Shown here: one piece after another, positions 15,961 to 25,454 of the stretch
Numbering within the stretch: the first letter of the stretch is position 1
How the letters are laid out: the number at the start of each line of letters is the position of its first letter
Source of the DNA: an uncultured SAR86 cluster bacterium
GTDB lineage: Bacteria > Pseudomonadota > Gammaproteobacteria > Magnimaribacterales > D2472
Direction of reading: 5' to 3'
Length of the DNA stretch: 64,000 nt
Assembly (NCBI GenBank): GCA_943788515.1
Contig: CALSQM010000011.1
Coordinates: forward strand, 23,005-87,004
Position numbers and translations under genes: made by a program
Notes under the pieces: model-generated
Database searches by the model: none
What the model was told of the DNA's origin: nothing
What the model saw: only the letters and a program-made list of their open reading frames with translations

Positions 15961-17475
15961 ATGAGTATTAAATATTATGATTGGTCTAAATTTCAGGCCA
16001 ACACTAGGCCAAATAAAGTTGCCATAAGAGAGCTAGATAATAACAAGATTTATACCTACGGAGAATTGGATAAAAGGTCATCAAGGCTTGCATCACATCT
16101 TCAGAGTTCAGGAATAAAAAAAGGAGATCGTATTGCGATATTATCGCTAAATTGTTCAGAATTTTTTGAGCTAGAATTTGCTTGCGGAAAGATTGGGGCA
16201 ATAGAGATACCATTAAATTGGAGATTAACGAAACCCGAACTCAGTTATATTCTTAATGATAGTGAGCCAAAAACTCTAATTTATGATGTTCAGTTTGAAG
16301 AAATGGTAAGAGAGCTAAAAGAAGAATGTAATATTTCTGAAATCATAGCTCTTGACCAATCTGACCAAGAAAGTGATTATGAAAATTTTTTGAGTAATGC
16401 TTCAGACATTTATCATCAGGAAGAAGTTGATCTAGAAGATAACATTATGATTATGTATACCTCTGGAACAACCGGTCACCCTAAAGGCGCCATGATCACG
16501 CACAAAATGCAGCTTTTTAATGTTATTAATTTAGGTATTTCAGCAGCTGTTTCTCCCGAATCAGTCCATTTAGTTGTTCTTCCTTTATTTCATACTGGTG
16601 GAATGAATTGTTATTCAAATCCAATTCTTCATGCTGGTGGCGAGTTAATATTACTTAAAGAGTTTGAGCCTGGAAAAGTTCTATCAATTATCGGTAGCTC
16701 TGACTATGGAGTCACCCATCTGTTTGCAGTTCCGGCCCCTTATCAATTTATGATGAATCATCCAGATTTTGAATCAACAGATTTGTCAGGAGTTAAGTAT
16801 GCTGGAGTTGGCGGCGCACCTTGTGCAGAGGCTATTTTGAAGACTTACATAAGTAAGGGTGTTTCGATGCAGCAAGGCTGGGGTATGACAGAAACTAGTC
16901 CAGGTGCTACTGGGCTTGAATCGTCCGAGGCTGAAAGAAAAATAGGATCTGCAGGCAAACCTCTTTTGCATACTGAGGTAAAAGTAGTTGGAGAAGATGG
17001 CAGTAAGCTTCCTGCTGGTGAGGTGGGCGAGATTTATATTAAAGGACCAAATATCACACCAGGCTATTGGAGAAAAGAGGAGGCTACCAGAGATTCTTTT
17101 GAGGATGGTTGGTTAAAAACAGGTGATGCTGCTTATTTTGATGATGAAGGTTTTTTATACATAGTTGACAGATGGAAGGATATGTATATCTCTGGCGGAG
17201 AAAATGTTTATCCAGCTGAAGTTGAAAATGTTATCTACCAGTTACCACAGATTGCAGAAGTTGGAGTTATTGGTATTGATAGCCCCTTGTGGGGTGAAAC
17301 TGGAAAGGCCTTTATTGCTTTAAAATCCAACAATGAATTGACAGCAGAAGAGGTGATAGACCATTGTTTAAAGAATTTAGCAAAGTATAAGATTCCAGAA
17401 GCGATTGAGTTTATTGAGGCTCTTCCAAGAAATGCTACAGGCAAAGTTCTTAAAAGAACATTAAGAGACATGTAA
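15961..17475 (+). CDS. Acyl-CoA synthetase (AMP-forming)
   Basis: The 504-residue protein is a full-length ANL-superfamily ligase. It has the P-loop-like IMYTSGTTGHPKGAMITH, GWGMTETSPGATG, YIKGPNITPGYW, the hinge region GWLKTGDAAYFDDEGFLYIVDRWKDMYISGGENVYPAEVE, and a C-terminal catalytic Lys in PRNATGKVLKR. It activates a fatty or aromatic acid to its CoA thioester through an acyl-AMP. It probably feeds beta-oxidation or carboxylate degradation together with the nearby oxidoreductases. Chain-length preference cannot be read from the sequence. A strong bidirectional terminator follows. Confidence 0.92.
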   Translation: MSIKYYDWSKFQANTRPNKVAIRELDNNKIYTYGELDKRSSRLASHLQSSGIKKGDRIAILSLNCSEFFELEFACGKIGAIEIPLNWRLTKPELSYILNDSEPKTLIYDVQFEEMVRELKEECNISEIIALDQSDQESDYENFLSNASDIYHQEEVDLEDNIMIMYTSGTTGHPKGAMITHKMQLFNVINLGISAAVSPESVHLVVLPLFHTGGMNCYSNPILHAGGELILLKEFEPGKVLSIIGSSDYGVTHLFAVPAPYQFMMNHPDFESTDLSGVKYAGVGGAPCAEAILKTYISKGVSMQQGWGMTETSPGATGLESSEAERKIGSAGKPLLHTEVKVVGEDGSKLPAGEVGEIYIKGPNITPGYWRKEEATRDSFEDGWLKTGDAAYFDDEGFLYIVDRWKDMYISGGENVYPAEVENVIYQLPQIAEVGVIGIDSPLWGETGKAFIALKSNNELTAEEVIDHCLKNLAKYKIPEAIEFIEALPRNATGKVLKRTLRDM

Positions 17476-17490
17476 TATTTTTTAAACCAA

Positions 17491-17518
17491 AAAAAACCCA
17501 GCTTAAGCTGGGTTTTTT
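17491..17518. terminator. Bidirectional rho-independent terminator
   Basis: AAAAAACCCAGC-TTAA-GCTGGGTTTTTT is a perfect inverted repeat with a GC-rich stem flanked by A and T tracts. It lies between the convergent acyl-CoA ligase and proteorhodopsin genes, so it can end transcription from both sides. Confidence 0.95.
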
Positions 17519-17544
17519 ATTTAACTATTTAAAGTTATTTAATG

Positions 17545-18336
17545 CTAAGCATTTGAAGATTCTTTAACAGCAACATGCCATATAATTAAACCAAATAGAA
17601 TCTTGTTAACAAAGTCAGCAAGATTGTATATTAAGTTCAAATTAGCAGTATCGACACCTGTCATTAAGTAACCTGCGGCATACCCAATAGGATATATTGA
17701 CCAACCTACTATTACGATCCACATCATAGCGCTATAAGCTGAATTAACAGCAGGACTTGCAGATGTTACAGCTGATTTGCCTTCACCCATCCATAGTTCA
17801 TAAATCATGTATAACCATGCAGCCATTCCTATAGCAAAAGGAAGCATAACGCCAGTAACAGCTACTCCAGAATCTATCGCAGCGGATCCATTAGACTCGC
17901 CAATGTACCCAGCGATAAGCATAACCAAAGAAGCACCAAGTAGTTTTTTAAATAATGAACCGGCAACATTTGTGCAAGCAGCAAGTATTAAATAGAACTC
18001 TACCATTAGCAATGGAACTGTTAACAACCAGTCAACATATCTAAATACTATTGGAGAGTCTCCAACACCTACAGGATCGACTCCCATACTAGTTACCCAG
18101 ACATTCCTCATATACATATAATGCATAAATGCTATACCTGTAACTAAACCAGCAACAGTAAGTGATGTTTTCCACTTAGCACTTACATTATCTCTTTCAA
18201 CAAAGAAGAAAACCGTAGAAGCCAACATAGCAGCAGAAACAAGCCAGAAAGAAACTCCAGTCAGATCTCCTGCGTCAAGATCAGCAGCAAAAGCAGGAAG
18301 CGCAAGAACACTACCTAGTATTAGTAATAATTTCAT
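17545..18336 (-). CDS. Proteorhodopsin, green-type light-driven proton pump
   Basis: The 263-residue product has a signal peptide (MKLLLILGSVLALPAFAA) and seven helices. Key residues: Asp102 acceptor in RYVDWLLTVPLL (Asp97 of the reference protein), Glu113 donor in MVEFYLI (Glu108), His72 in FMHYMYMR, and the retinal Schiff-base Lys in FVNKILFGLI. Leu at the position equal to 105 predicts green absorption. The B-C loop is about eight residues longer than in the classical SAR86 protein. I chose the ATG of MKLLL, preceded by AGGAGAG; an in-frame ATG 11 codons upstream also has a ribosome binding site. No carotenoid or blh gene is in the window. Confidence 0.97.
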   Translation of the reverse strand: MKLLLILGSVLALPAFAADLDAGDLTGVSFWLVSAAMLASTVFFFVERDNVSAKWKTSLTVAGLVTGIAFMHYMYMRNVWVTSMGVDPVGVGDSPIVFRYVDWLLTVPLLMVEFYLILAACTNVAGSLFKKLLGASLVMLIAGYIGESNGSAAIDSGVAVTGVMLPFAIGMAAWLYMIYELWMGEGKSAVTSASPAVNSAYSAMMWIVIVGWSIYPIGYAAGYLMTGVDTANLNLIYNLADFVNKILFGLIIWHVAVKESSNA

Positions 18337-18401
18337 ATATAACTCTCCTATATTAATGATAGGAAGCATAATTACTCCCCCCTAATTAAATATGAATCTT
18401 T

Positions 18402-18430
18402 ATATTAACTAATAATAAAAGAGGTTACAA
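18402..18430 (-). promoter_or_regulatory. Candidate proteorhodopsin promoter
   Basis: Read on the minus strand, TTGTAA (18425-18430) and TAATAT (18402-18407) are separated by exactly 17 bases and would start transcription about 60 bases before the proteorhodopsin ATG. This is a sigma-70-like match of four bases in each hexamer. Confidence 0.5.
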
Positions 18431-18537
18431 ATAAAAGCATATATTTTCTTTATGAGAATTTCTTGCAAAAAAAACCTTAAATTATCAAATTTAAAATTTA
18501 TTTTGCATAAATAGACTTGTTTAGTATTATGTTAATT

Positions 18538-19020
18538 ATGAAAGTTGCTATATATCCCGGTTCATTTGATCCTATTACTAATGGCCATACAGATATTATT
18601 GATAGGGGCTGCGTTCTTTTTGATAAGATTGTTGTTGCAGTAGCCAAAAGCGAATCAAAAAACCCTCTTTTCAGTTTAGAAGATAGAATTCACCTAGCAC
18701 AGTCTATTTATGAAGGAAATGATAAAGTAGAGGTCGTTGGTTTTCCAAGACAGTTAACAGTTGATCTTGCAAAAGAATATGGAGCTTGTGCAATTATAAG
18801 AGGCCTTAGGGCAGTATCTGATTTCGAATACGAATTTCAATTAGCAACAATGAATAGGTCATTAGCCCCTAATATTGAAAGCATTTTTTTAACACCAAAA
18901 GAAAGTCTCATTTATGTATCTTCTAGCTTAATTAAAGAAATATCAGACCTAAAAGGGGATATATCTAAGTTTGTTGATCCTATAGTAGAACAGGCGCTTC
19001 GAGCTAAGCTAGATACTTAA
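18538..19020 (+). CDS. coaD: Phosphopantetheine adenylyltransferase
   Basis: The start is set at MKVAIYPGSFDP, giving 160 residues, the normal CoaD length; the track starts seven codons earlier. Nucleotidyltransferase motifs are clear: YPGSFDPITNGHTDI (TxGH type), the GLRAVSDFEYEFQLATMNR stretch and the C-terminal YVSSSLIKEI motif. CoaD transfers AMP from ATP to 4'-phosphopantetheine, the penultimate step of coenzyme A synthesis. It faces the mutM gene tail-to-tail with a four-base overlap; the coaD-mutM adjacency is common in proteobacteria. Confidence 0.96.
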   Translation: MKVAIYPGSFDPITNGHTDIIDRGCVLFDKIVVAVAKSESKNPLFSLEDRIHLAQSIYEGNDKVEVVGFPRQLTVDLAKEYGACAIIRGLRAVSDFEYEFQLATMNRSLAPNIESIFLTPKESLIYVSSSLIKEISDLKGDISKFVDPIVEQALRAKLDT

Positions 19021-19829
19021 CTCTGACAAGTTTCACAAAAAAAAGTAGCTCTTTGATTGATTGTCATTTTACAAACAGTGCCCTTACACTTATTGCAGCG
19101 TTCGCCTTCTCTACCATATACATTTAACTTAAATTTAAAATATCCTGGACTACCATCAGCTGAATAGAAGTCTTTTAATGTAGTTCCTCCAAACTCTATT
19201 GCTTGCTCTAGTATCTTTTTTCCAGCAGCTACTAATCTTTTACAAGCATCTAAATCTAACTCATTGGCATTTTTTATCGGATTAATTTTAGCTAAGAAAA
19301 GGCTTTCAGACGCATAAATATTGCCGATACCAACTACATTTTTTTGATTCATTAAAAAGCTTTTAATATTTGTTTTAGATTGAATGCATGCTGAAAAAAA
19401 ATCTTTTGCATTAAAATTTTTAGAAAGAGGCTCAGGCCCAAGGTTTTTTATTAACTTATGTTTATCGATATCAGAAGTAAGATGCATTGATCCAAACCTT
19501 CTGGGATCATTATAAATAATTCTTTCCTCATCAAAAATTAATTCAATATGATCATGTTTGATAAAGAAGTTTTCATTATTTTTTGCAATTCTAAGACTGC
19601 CAGACATTCCTAAATGAAGAATAATTTTTTTATCATTAGATAGTTTAAAAATTATATATTTTGCTCTTCTTTCTAAACTTTCGACAACTTGTTCTTTTAC
19701 TGAAGTTTCAAAGCTATCCACCACTTTCCATCTAAGATTTCTGTTGTGTACCTTTGCCTCTTTTAGCAAAGAGCCTTTAAATTTTTTAATTGCTCTCAGG
19801 GTTGTTTCAACCTCTGGAAGTTCGGGCAT
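19017..19829 (-). CDS. mutM: Formamidopyrimidine-DNA glycosylase
   Basis: The 270-residue protein has the N-terminal catalytic MPELPEVET (Pro2 nucleophile, Glu3), the helix-two-turn-helix with KNVVGIGNIYASESLFLAKI, and a C-terminal four-Cys zinc finger (CNKCKGTVC...CETC). It removes 8-oxoguanine and ring-opened purines from DNA. The length is normal (E. coli 269). It lies two bases after the tolC-like gene on the same strand, so the two could share transcripts. Confidence 0.97.
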   Translation of the reverse strand: MPELPEVETTLRAIKKFKGSLLKEAKVHNRNLRWKVVDSFETSVKEQVVESLERRAKYIIFKLSNDKKIILHLGMSGSLRIAKNNENFFIKHDHIELIFDEERIIYNDPRRFGSMHLTSDIDKHKLIKNLGPEPLSKNFNAKDFFSACIQSKTNIKSFLMNQKNVVGIGNIYASESLFLAKINPIKNANELDLDACKRLVAAGKKILEQAIEFGGTTLKDFYSADGSPGYFKFKLNVYGREGERCNKCKGTVCKMTINQRATFFCETCQS

Positions 19830-19831
19830 TT

Positions 19832-21160
19832 TTAACTGAGTAAATTATTAATTTTTACTATGTCAGCTGGTGTAATTGTTCCCGATGCAAGCCCAAGTCT
19901 TAGGTTGGCAAGAATATAATCATATTTTGCATTAGCGAGATTTTTTTCCGCACTGTATAAGTTTTTTTCTGCTTGCAAGAGATCAACAACGTTTCTTGTT
20001 CCAACTCTGTAGCCAACTTGAGTCGCTTCTAGGGCACTAGTGGCCGAAATCACTGCTTGTTTTTGAGCATTTACATTTGCAACTAATGTTAAAACATTTG
20101 AAAACTGGGATCTAACTTCTTGAATAATCCTTCTTTCAGTAAATAGTGTATTTTCATTTGCTCTTTCATACTGAGAATATGCTTGCTTTCTTCTTGAGTT
20201 AACGGCTCCACCTTGAAAGAGTGGCATACTTAGCTGAATTGCATAATTCCTTCTTCCTGTTACTGATGGAACTGGAATGCCTTGGCCATTAATATTAAAA
20301 CCTTCATAGTTAAATTGGTTTGTTTCAGACTCTGACTGACTTCCAACAATGTCTATCTTAGGTAAATGATTTGAAGCCACACTTCTTGCACTGCTTTTCG
20401 CTGCTTTCTTTCTTAAATATGCTGCTTTCAACTGGTAGTTATTTTCCAATGCTAATTCAACCCATTTCTCTTTTGAACTTGGTGTTGGTAGGTCAATAAG
20501 CAAACCATCTCCCAATTCATTTAAGCTGAATATTTCTCTACCAATCAGAGCATTTAAAGATTCTCTTGCAGAATAAAGGGATCCTTCTGTTCTAATTCTT
20601 GCGGCCTTACTTAGATCAAATGCCAATTGAGCCTCTTGAACTCCAGTAATGGCTGATAATCCAACTTCGAATCTTTGTTTTGCTTGATCAAGTTGTTTTT
20701 TAATAGCTTTTTCTTCAGATATTGCTGCATTTAGATTATCAATAGCTCTAAGTACGCCAAAATAAAGCTCAGCAGTTCTAACTAAAAGATTTTGCTGCTC
20801 AAATGCAAAGTCTGCTTCTGCGGCATCTGTAAGAGATTTAGATTGCCTATATTGAAACCATGTATCTAGTCTAAAGAGCGGCTGAGTAACCCTGGCAGAT
20901 GTAGAAAAAGAGTTATATTGCTGCTGCAGCTCTTTGTTTTGATAGTATTCGTTCCAGTTAGTTGATCCACTCAAGGTAATACTCGGGAGAAGCGCAGCTC
21001 TTCCTTGAACTTTAAGCTCTTTATCTGCTAAATACGAATATTCCGCTGCTTTATATGTAGGGTCATTCTCAAGCGCCTCATTATAGATATCCAAAAGACT
21101 TTCAGATGAAATATTAAATGAGATAAAAAGTGCTAAAAATGATTTTGTGTAAATTTTCAT
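19832..21160 (-). CDS. tolC: TolC-family outer-membrane efflux channel
   Basis: The 442-residue protein has a signal peptide and the two-fold TolC repeat: SLLDIYNEALENDPTYKAAEY, long coiled-coil helices, RVTQPLFRL, then SMPLFQGGAVNSRRKQAY and a second helical hairpin ending in GTRNVVDLLQAEKNLYSAEKNLANAKYDYI. TolC trimers form the outer-membrane duct for type I secretion and RND/ABC efflux pumps. No pump genes flank it, but its promoter region has a perfect palindrome matching the operators of the TetR-controlled MFP-RND pump at 55-59 kb, so it may be that pump's outer-membrane component. Confidence 0.93.
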   Translation of the reverse strand: MKIYTKSFLALFISFNISSESLLDIYNEALENDPTYKAAEYSYLADKELKVQGRAALLPSITLSGSTNWNEYYQNKELQQQYNSFSTSARVTQPLFRLDTWFQYRQSKSLTDAAEADFAFEQQNLLVRTAELYFGVLRAIDNLNAAISEEKAIKKQLDQAKQRFEVGLSAITGVQEAQLAFDLSKAARIRTEGSLYSARESLNALIGREIFSLNELGDGLLIDLPTPSSKEKWVELALENNYQLKAAYLRKKAAKSSARSVASNHLPKIDIVGSQSESETNQFNYEGFNINGQGIPVPSVTGRRNYAIQLSMPLFQGGAVNSRRKQAYSQYERANENTLFTERRIIQEVRSQFSNVLTLVANVNAQKQAVISATSALEATQVGYRVGTRNVVDLLQAEKNLYSAEKNLANAKYDYILANLRLGLASGTITPADIVKINNLLS

Positions 21161-21181
21161 AACTTATTTTAACCTATTAAT

Positions 21182-21202
21182 AATGTTTGCAGTGCAAACA
21201 TT
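21182..21202 (-). promoter_or_regulatory. 21-bp perfect palindrome upstream of tolC, TetR-type operator
   Basis: AATGTTTGCA-G-TGCAAACATT is perfectly symmetric and lies 21 bases before the tolC start codon. Its inner 19 bases, read on the tolC strand, match the second operator of the TetR/RND intergenic region at 17 of 19 positions (ATGTTTGCACTGCAAACAT against ATGTTTACACTGCTAACAT). Confidence 0.75.
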
Positions 21203-21299
21203 TAATTTTTTTTAATTTTATTGAATTTATTTTATATTTCTTAGAGTAGAATATCTCTAACAAGTTCAATAATTTTTTATAATAAAAAGGCTTTAAAAA

Positions 21300-23195
21300 T
21301 TGGCTAAAAACTCATATGACGCTCAGGCAATTGAAGTCTTATCTGGACTAGATCCTGTCAAAAAAAGACCTGGGATGTATACGGATACATCTAACCCAAA
21401 TCATTTAATTCAAGAAGTTCTTGATAATTCGGTTGATGAAGCTCTATCAGGTTATTGTTCAAACATAAAAGTATCTGTTCTAAAAGATGGCTTTATTAAG
21501 GTCTCTGATGATGGAAGGGGCATGCCAATTGATGAGCACCCGGAACATAAAGTTTCAGGTGTTGAGCTCATCCTTTGTAAACTTCATGCTGGAGCGAAAT
21601 TCTCTGGAGATGATTATAATTTCTCTGGCGGCCTTCATGGTGTTGGAGTTTCTGTTGTAAATGCTCTATCTGATGAATTAGAGGTTAGAGTGAAAAGAGA
21701 TTCTAAAGAATACCAAATCACTTTTAATAATGGAGATAAGTCTTCTGAATTAAAGCCAATTGGAGAAGTGGGGCTCAGAAATTCTGGGACATCAATCAAA
21801 TTCAAACCAAATCCTATATATTTTGAAACTATAGAGATTCAGATAAAACAGCTTAAGCATTTATTAAAGGCCAAAGCAGTTCTTTGCCCTGGATTAACAA
21901 TAGAGTTCGTTAATGAAAACAAGACTGATGATAAACAAAAGTGGTATTTTGAAGATGGGCTCAAAAGCTATTTGATTGATTTCTCCGAGGGAGCAGACTT
22001 GGTTTTGCTAGATTCAATCGTATGCTCTAAAAAATCTCAAGCTCAAGAGCTTGAGTTTGCAATCAATTGGTCATTAAGACCCCCAAAAAATAAACTTGAT
22101 GAAACCTATGTAAATCTCATACCCACTGCTCAGGGTGGCTCACATTTAAACGGCTTTAAGGCTGGGCTTTTAGATTCATTAAAAGAATTTTGTGAATATA
22201 GAAATCTATTGCCTAAAGGTTTAAAAATTAATGCAGACGATGTTCTTAATAATGCAATTTTTATAATCTCATCTAAGCTTCAGAATCCTCAATTTGCAGG
22301 GCAAACCAAGGAAAGACTAGATTCAAAAGATCACATGTCATTCGTCTCAAGTACGACAAAAGACATTTTAAGTATTTGGCTTAATACTCATACTGAAGAA
22401 GGCGAAAGAATAGCAGAACTCGCAATTATGTCTGCGCAAATGAGAGCAAAAGTTTCTAATATAGTTGAAAGAAAGAAAACCTTTAGAGGCCCAGCATTAC
22501 CTGGAAAACTTTCGGACTGCAATAGCCAGGACTTAAATGAAACAGAGCTTTTTTTAGTTGAGGGGGACTCAGCTGGCGGATCCGCAAAACAAGCAAGAGA
22601 AAGATCTTTCCAGGCAATCATGCCTTTAAGAGGGAAGATTTTAAATACTTGGGATTTAGAGAGTGCAGAAATAATAAAATCTCAGGAGATAAAAAACCTC
22701 TCAACTGCAATTGGAGTTTTGCCAGGAAATAACGACCTTTCATCACTAAGATACGGAAAAATTTGTATTCTTGCAGATGCTGATTCAGATGGTCTGCATA
22801 TTGCAACTTTACTCTGTGCATTGTTTCTAAGGCATTATAAATCTTTAGTACAAGAGGGAAGGATATATATTTCAATGCCTCCTCTATATAGAATCGATTC
22901 TGGTAAAGATGTTCTATATGCACTTGATGATAAGCAGCGAGATGAAATAGTTACTGAATTTAAAAAGAAGAAGGGCAAGCCTAAAGTAAACATTCAAAGG
23001 TTTAAAGGGCTGGGTGAAATGAATCCACCACAACTAAGAGAGACTGTAATGGATCCTGCTACTCGTCAGCTTGTTCAGCTTTCTGTCAGTTCAAGCGATA
23101 ATGCAAATTCCATGATGGACTTACTTTTGTCCAAAAAGAACGCACCAGCAAGAAAAGAATGGCTTGAAAAGAAAGGGTCTCTAGCAAAAATATAA
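21300..23195 (+). CDS. parE: DNA topoisomerase IV subunit B
   Basis: The 631-residue GHKL-ATPase protein has normal ParE length (E. coli 630). Visible are [29 protein letters not shown] (ATP-binding N-box), [29 protein letters not shown], the TOPRIM motifs [17 protein letters not shown] and DADSDGLHI, and the C-terminal [22 protein letters not shown]. It supplies ATPase and metal-binding functions to topoisomerase IV, which decatenates chromosomes. The start codon is TTG, supported by [14 protein letters not shown] aligning with family N termini. parC follows two bases later. Confidence 0.96.
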   Translation: MAKNSYDAQAIEVLSGLDPVKKRPGMYTDTSNPNHLIQEVLDNSVDEALSGYCSNIKVSVLKDGFIKVSDDGRGMPIDEHPEHKVSGVELILCKLHAGAKFSGDDYNFSGGLHGVGVSVVNALSDELEVRVKRDSKEYQITFNNGDKSSELKPIGEVGLRNSGTSIKFKPNPIYFETIEIQIKQLKHLLKAKAVLCPGLTIEFVNENKTDDKQKWYFEDGLKSYLIDFSEGADLVLLDSIVCSKKSQAQELEFAINWSLRPPKNKLDETYVNLIPTAQGGSHLNGFKAGLLDSLKEFCEYRNLLPKGLKINADDVLNNAIFIISSKLQNPQFAGQTKERLDSKDHMSFVSSTTKDILSIWLNTHTEEGERIAELAIMSAQMRAKVSNIVERKKTFRGPALPGKLSDCNSQDLNETELFLVEGDSAGGSAKQARERSFQAIMPLRGKILNTWDLESAEIIKSQEIKNLSTAIGVLPGNNDLSSLRYGKICILADADSDGLHIATLLCALFLRHYKSLVQEGRIYISMPPLYRIDSGKDVLYALDDKQRDEIVTEFKKKKGKPKVNIQRFKGLGEMNPPQLRETVMDPATRQLVQLSVSSSDNANSMMDLLLSKKNAPARKEWLEKKGSLAKI

Positions 23196-23197
23196 AT

Positions 23198-24547
23198 ATG
23201 AAGGAACAAGAACAAATAACCTCAATTAGCCTCAAGCAATATGCTGAAGAGTCTTATCTTAACTATGCAATGTATGTCATTTTAGATAGAGCTTTGCCTA
23301 ATATTGGAGATGGCCTTAAGCCTGTTCAAAGAAGAATACTCTATGCAATGTCTGAGCTTGGGCTTGATGCTGGCTCAAAGTACAAAAAATCAGCAAGAAC
23401 TGTTGGAGATGTAATAGGAAAATTTCATCCCCATGGAGACGGTGCTGCATATGAAGCCATGGTTTTAATGGCTCAAAATTTCTCATTCAAATACCCTTTT
23501 GTAGATGGTCAAGGTAACTGGGGTTCCCAGGATGATCCAAAATCTTTTGCCGCAATGAGGTATACAGAATCTAAGTTAACTAAATTTGCAAATCTTTTAA
23601 TCTCTGAATTGAAGTCTGGAACAGTCGATTGGCAGCCTAATTTTGATGGCTCTCTTTTAGAGCCAGTAATTTTTCCAGCCAAACTCCCGTCTATTTTATT
23701 GAATGGCACTTCTGGAATTGCAGTAGGAATGGCAACAGATATTCCATCTCATAATATTAATGAAATTATTGATGCCACAGTGCATCTTATTGATAATCCA
23801 AAATCACAGTTGGTTGATTTACTAAAGATAATTAATGGCCCTGATTTCTCAAATAATTCGCCAATAATCGCTAGCAAAGATGAGTTGAATGAAATTTATT
23901 CGACTGGAAAAGGCGGCTTTAAAGCTCAAGCCCAATGGGCGCAAGATAAGAATCAAATCGTTATCAACGCATTACCTTATCAAGCATCTGGATCTAAAAT
24001 TTTAGAGCAAATAGCTGATCAAATGCTTAAGAAAAAAATTCCAATGGTAGTTGATCTTACTGACGAAGGAGACCACAAGGAGCCAGTAAGGCTTGTCATA
24101 ACTTTAAAATCGAACAGAGTAAATGCTGAAGATGTAATGAATCACCTTTTTGCATCAACTGATTTACAAAAAAACTATAGAGTAAATATGAATTTGATTT
24201 CATTGAAAGGTGGACCAAAAGTTTTCTCCCTAGCCGATTTATTGAAAGAATGGTTAGTCTTTAGAAAAGAAACTGTAACAAGAAAACTTGAACATAGACT
24301 CGACCAGGTAAACGATAGGCTGCATATCCTTGAGGGGTTATTAATTGTTTATTTAGATTTGGATAAAGTAATAAAGATTATTAGAGAATCAGATGAGCCA
24401 AAGAAAGATATTATTACAGCTTTTAAACTTTCTGATATCCAGGCAAATGCAATCCTTGAGATTAGGTTAAGGCAACTAGCCAAGCTGGAACAAATCAAGT
24501 TAGAACAAGAAAGAGATGCTTTGGGAGCAGAACAAACTAGATATTGA
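23198..24547 (+). CDS. parC: DNA topoisomerase IV subunit A, N-terminal portion (frameshifted gene)
   Basis: These 449 residues hold the ParC breakage-reunion core: [57 protein letters not shown], and the active-site Tyr in [10 protein letters not shown]. They continue to [24 protein letters not shown], then leave the ParC frame at a GGG run (24523-24525) and stop. Removing one G joins it to the next ORF as [14 protein letters not shown], giving a 751-residue protein, the usual ParC size. Because topoisomerase IV is essential, a sequencing or assembly indel is the likeliest cause; programmed frameshifting is possible but no slippery heptamer with a downstream hairpin was recognised. Confidence 0.92.
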   Translation: MKEQEQITSISLKQYAEESYLNYAMYVILDRALPNIGDGLKPVQRRILYAMSELGLDAGSKYKKSARTVGDVIGKFHPHGDGAAYEAMVLMAQNFSFKYPFVDGQGNWGSQDDPKSFAAMRYTESKLTKFANLLISELKSGTVDWQPNFDGSLLEPVIFPAKLPSILLNGTSGIAVGMATDIPSHNINEIIDATVHLIDNPKSQLVDLLKIINGPDFSNNSPIIASKDELNEIYSTGKGGFKAQAQWAQDKNQIVINALPYQASGSKILEQIADQMLKKKIPMVVDLTDEGDHKEPVRLVITLKSNRVNAEDVMNHLFASTDLQKNYRVNMNLISLKGGPKVFSLADLLKEWLVFRKETVTRKLEHRLDQVNDRLHILEGLLIVYLDLDKVIKIIRESDEPKKDIITAFKLSDIQANAILEIRLRQLAKLEQIKLEQERDALGAEQTRY

Positions 24548-25454
24548 AAAAATACTAAGTTCTAAGACAAGACTTAAAACATTAATTAAAAATGAGCTTA
24601 TTGAAATAAAAGATGAGTTTGGAGAAGAAAGAAAATCTCCAATAAAAGAAGCAACAGAAGCTAAAGTTTTCTCTGAAGAGGAAACTCTTGTCACTGAACC
24701 TATTACAGTAGTCTTGTCTGCAGCTGGCTGGATCAGAAGTGCCAAAGGCCATGAGATAGACCCCAGCTCACTTTCCTATAGGGGAGAAGATGTACTTCAA
24801 GATTATGGAAGAGGAAAGAGCAATCAAGTTTCAGTTTTTCTTGACTCAAATGGGAAGGCTTACTCACTTGCAAGTCACTCTCTTCCATCTGCTAGAGGAA
24901 TGGGTGACCCTATTACCGGAAGGGTATCTGCAGATTCTGGAGTAAAGTTCATTTCTTCATTGATTGGTAATGATGAAGACAAATTCATGATTATGAATAC
25001 TGCTGGATATGGTTATATTTCAGAGTTTAAAAATATGGTTTCTAATAAGAAGTCAGGAAAAGCATTTATGAAAATTCCTCATGAAGCAGACCTTCTTAAA
25101 GCCATTAAAGTAAGAGATGATCATTTGTATATAGCAGCAGTTTCAAATATTGGCAGACTTTTAATTTTTAAGATTGATGAATTGCCAATTCTTGGAAAGG
25201 GCAAAGGGAATAAAATAATAAATATACCAACCGCTAAATTTATAGCAAAAGAAGAGTTAATGACTCATGCGCAACTTGTTTCTGAGGCTAGCTCTTTGAG
25301 GATTGAAAGCGGGAAGAGATTCCTCACTTTAAAACTTAAAGATCTAGAAAACTATATTTCTACAAGAGCAAAAAGGGGTAACATGCTTCCACAAGGATAT
25401 AGAAAGGTAGATAAAATGATCGAAGAGGTTGAACTAGAAGTTAAAGAAGACTGA
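24516..25454 (+). CDS. parC: DNA topoisomerase IV subunit A, C-terminal portion (frameshifted gene)
   Basis: This is the continuation of parC in the +1-shifted frame, genuine from about base 24526. It carries the end of the coiled-coil arm ([31 protein letters not shown]) and the C-terminal beta-pinwheel that steers DNA ([48 protein letters not shown]). The apparent Met start inside the first ORF has no ribosome binding site and is not a real start. It ends by overlapping the convergent aminotransferase 3' end by 14 bases. Confidence 0.9.
   Translation: MLWEQNKLDIEKILSSKTRLKTLIKNELIEIKDEFGEERKSPIKEATEAKVFSEEETLVTEPITVVLSAAGWIRSAKGHEIDPSSLSYRGEDVLQDYGRGKSNQVSVFLDSNGKAYSLASHSLPSARGMGDPITGRVSADSGVKFISSLIGNDEDKFMIMNTAGYGYISEFKNMVSNKKSGKAFMKIPHEADLLKAIKVRDDHLYIAAVSNIGRLLIFKIDELPILGKGKGNKIINIPTAKFIAKEELMTHAQLVSEASSLRIESGKRFLTLKLKDLENYISTRAKRGNMLPQGYRKVDKMIEEVELEVKED

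Noticed and set aside
24500-24550. Programmed ribosomal frameshifting as the explanation for split parC
   Set aside because: No canonical slippery heptamer with a following stem-loop was seen, and two neighbouring genes have similar single-base breaks, favouring sequence error. It is not fully excluded.
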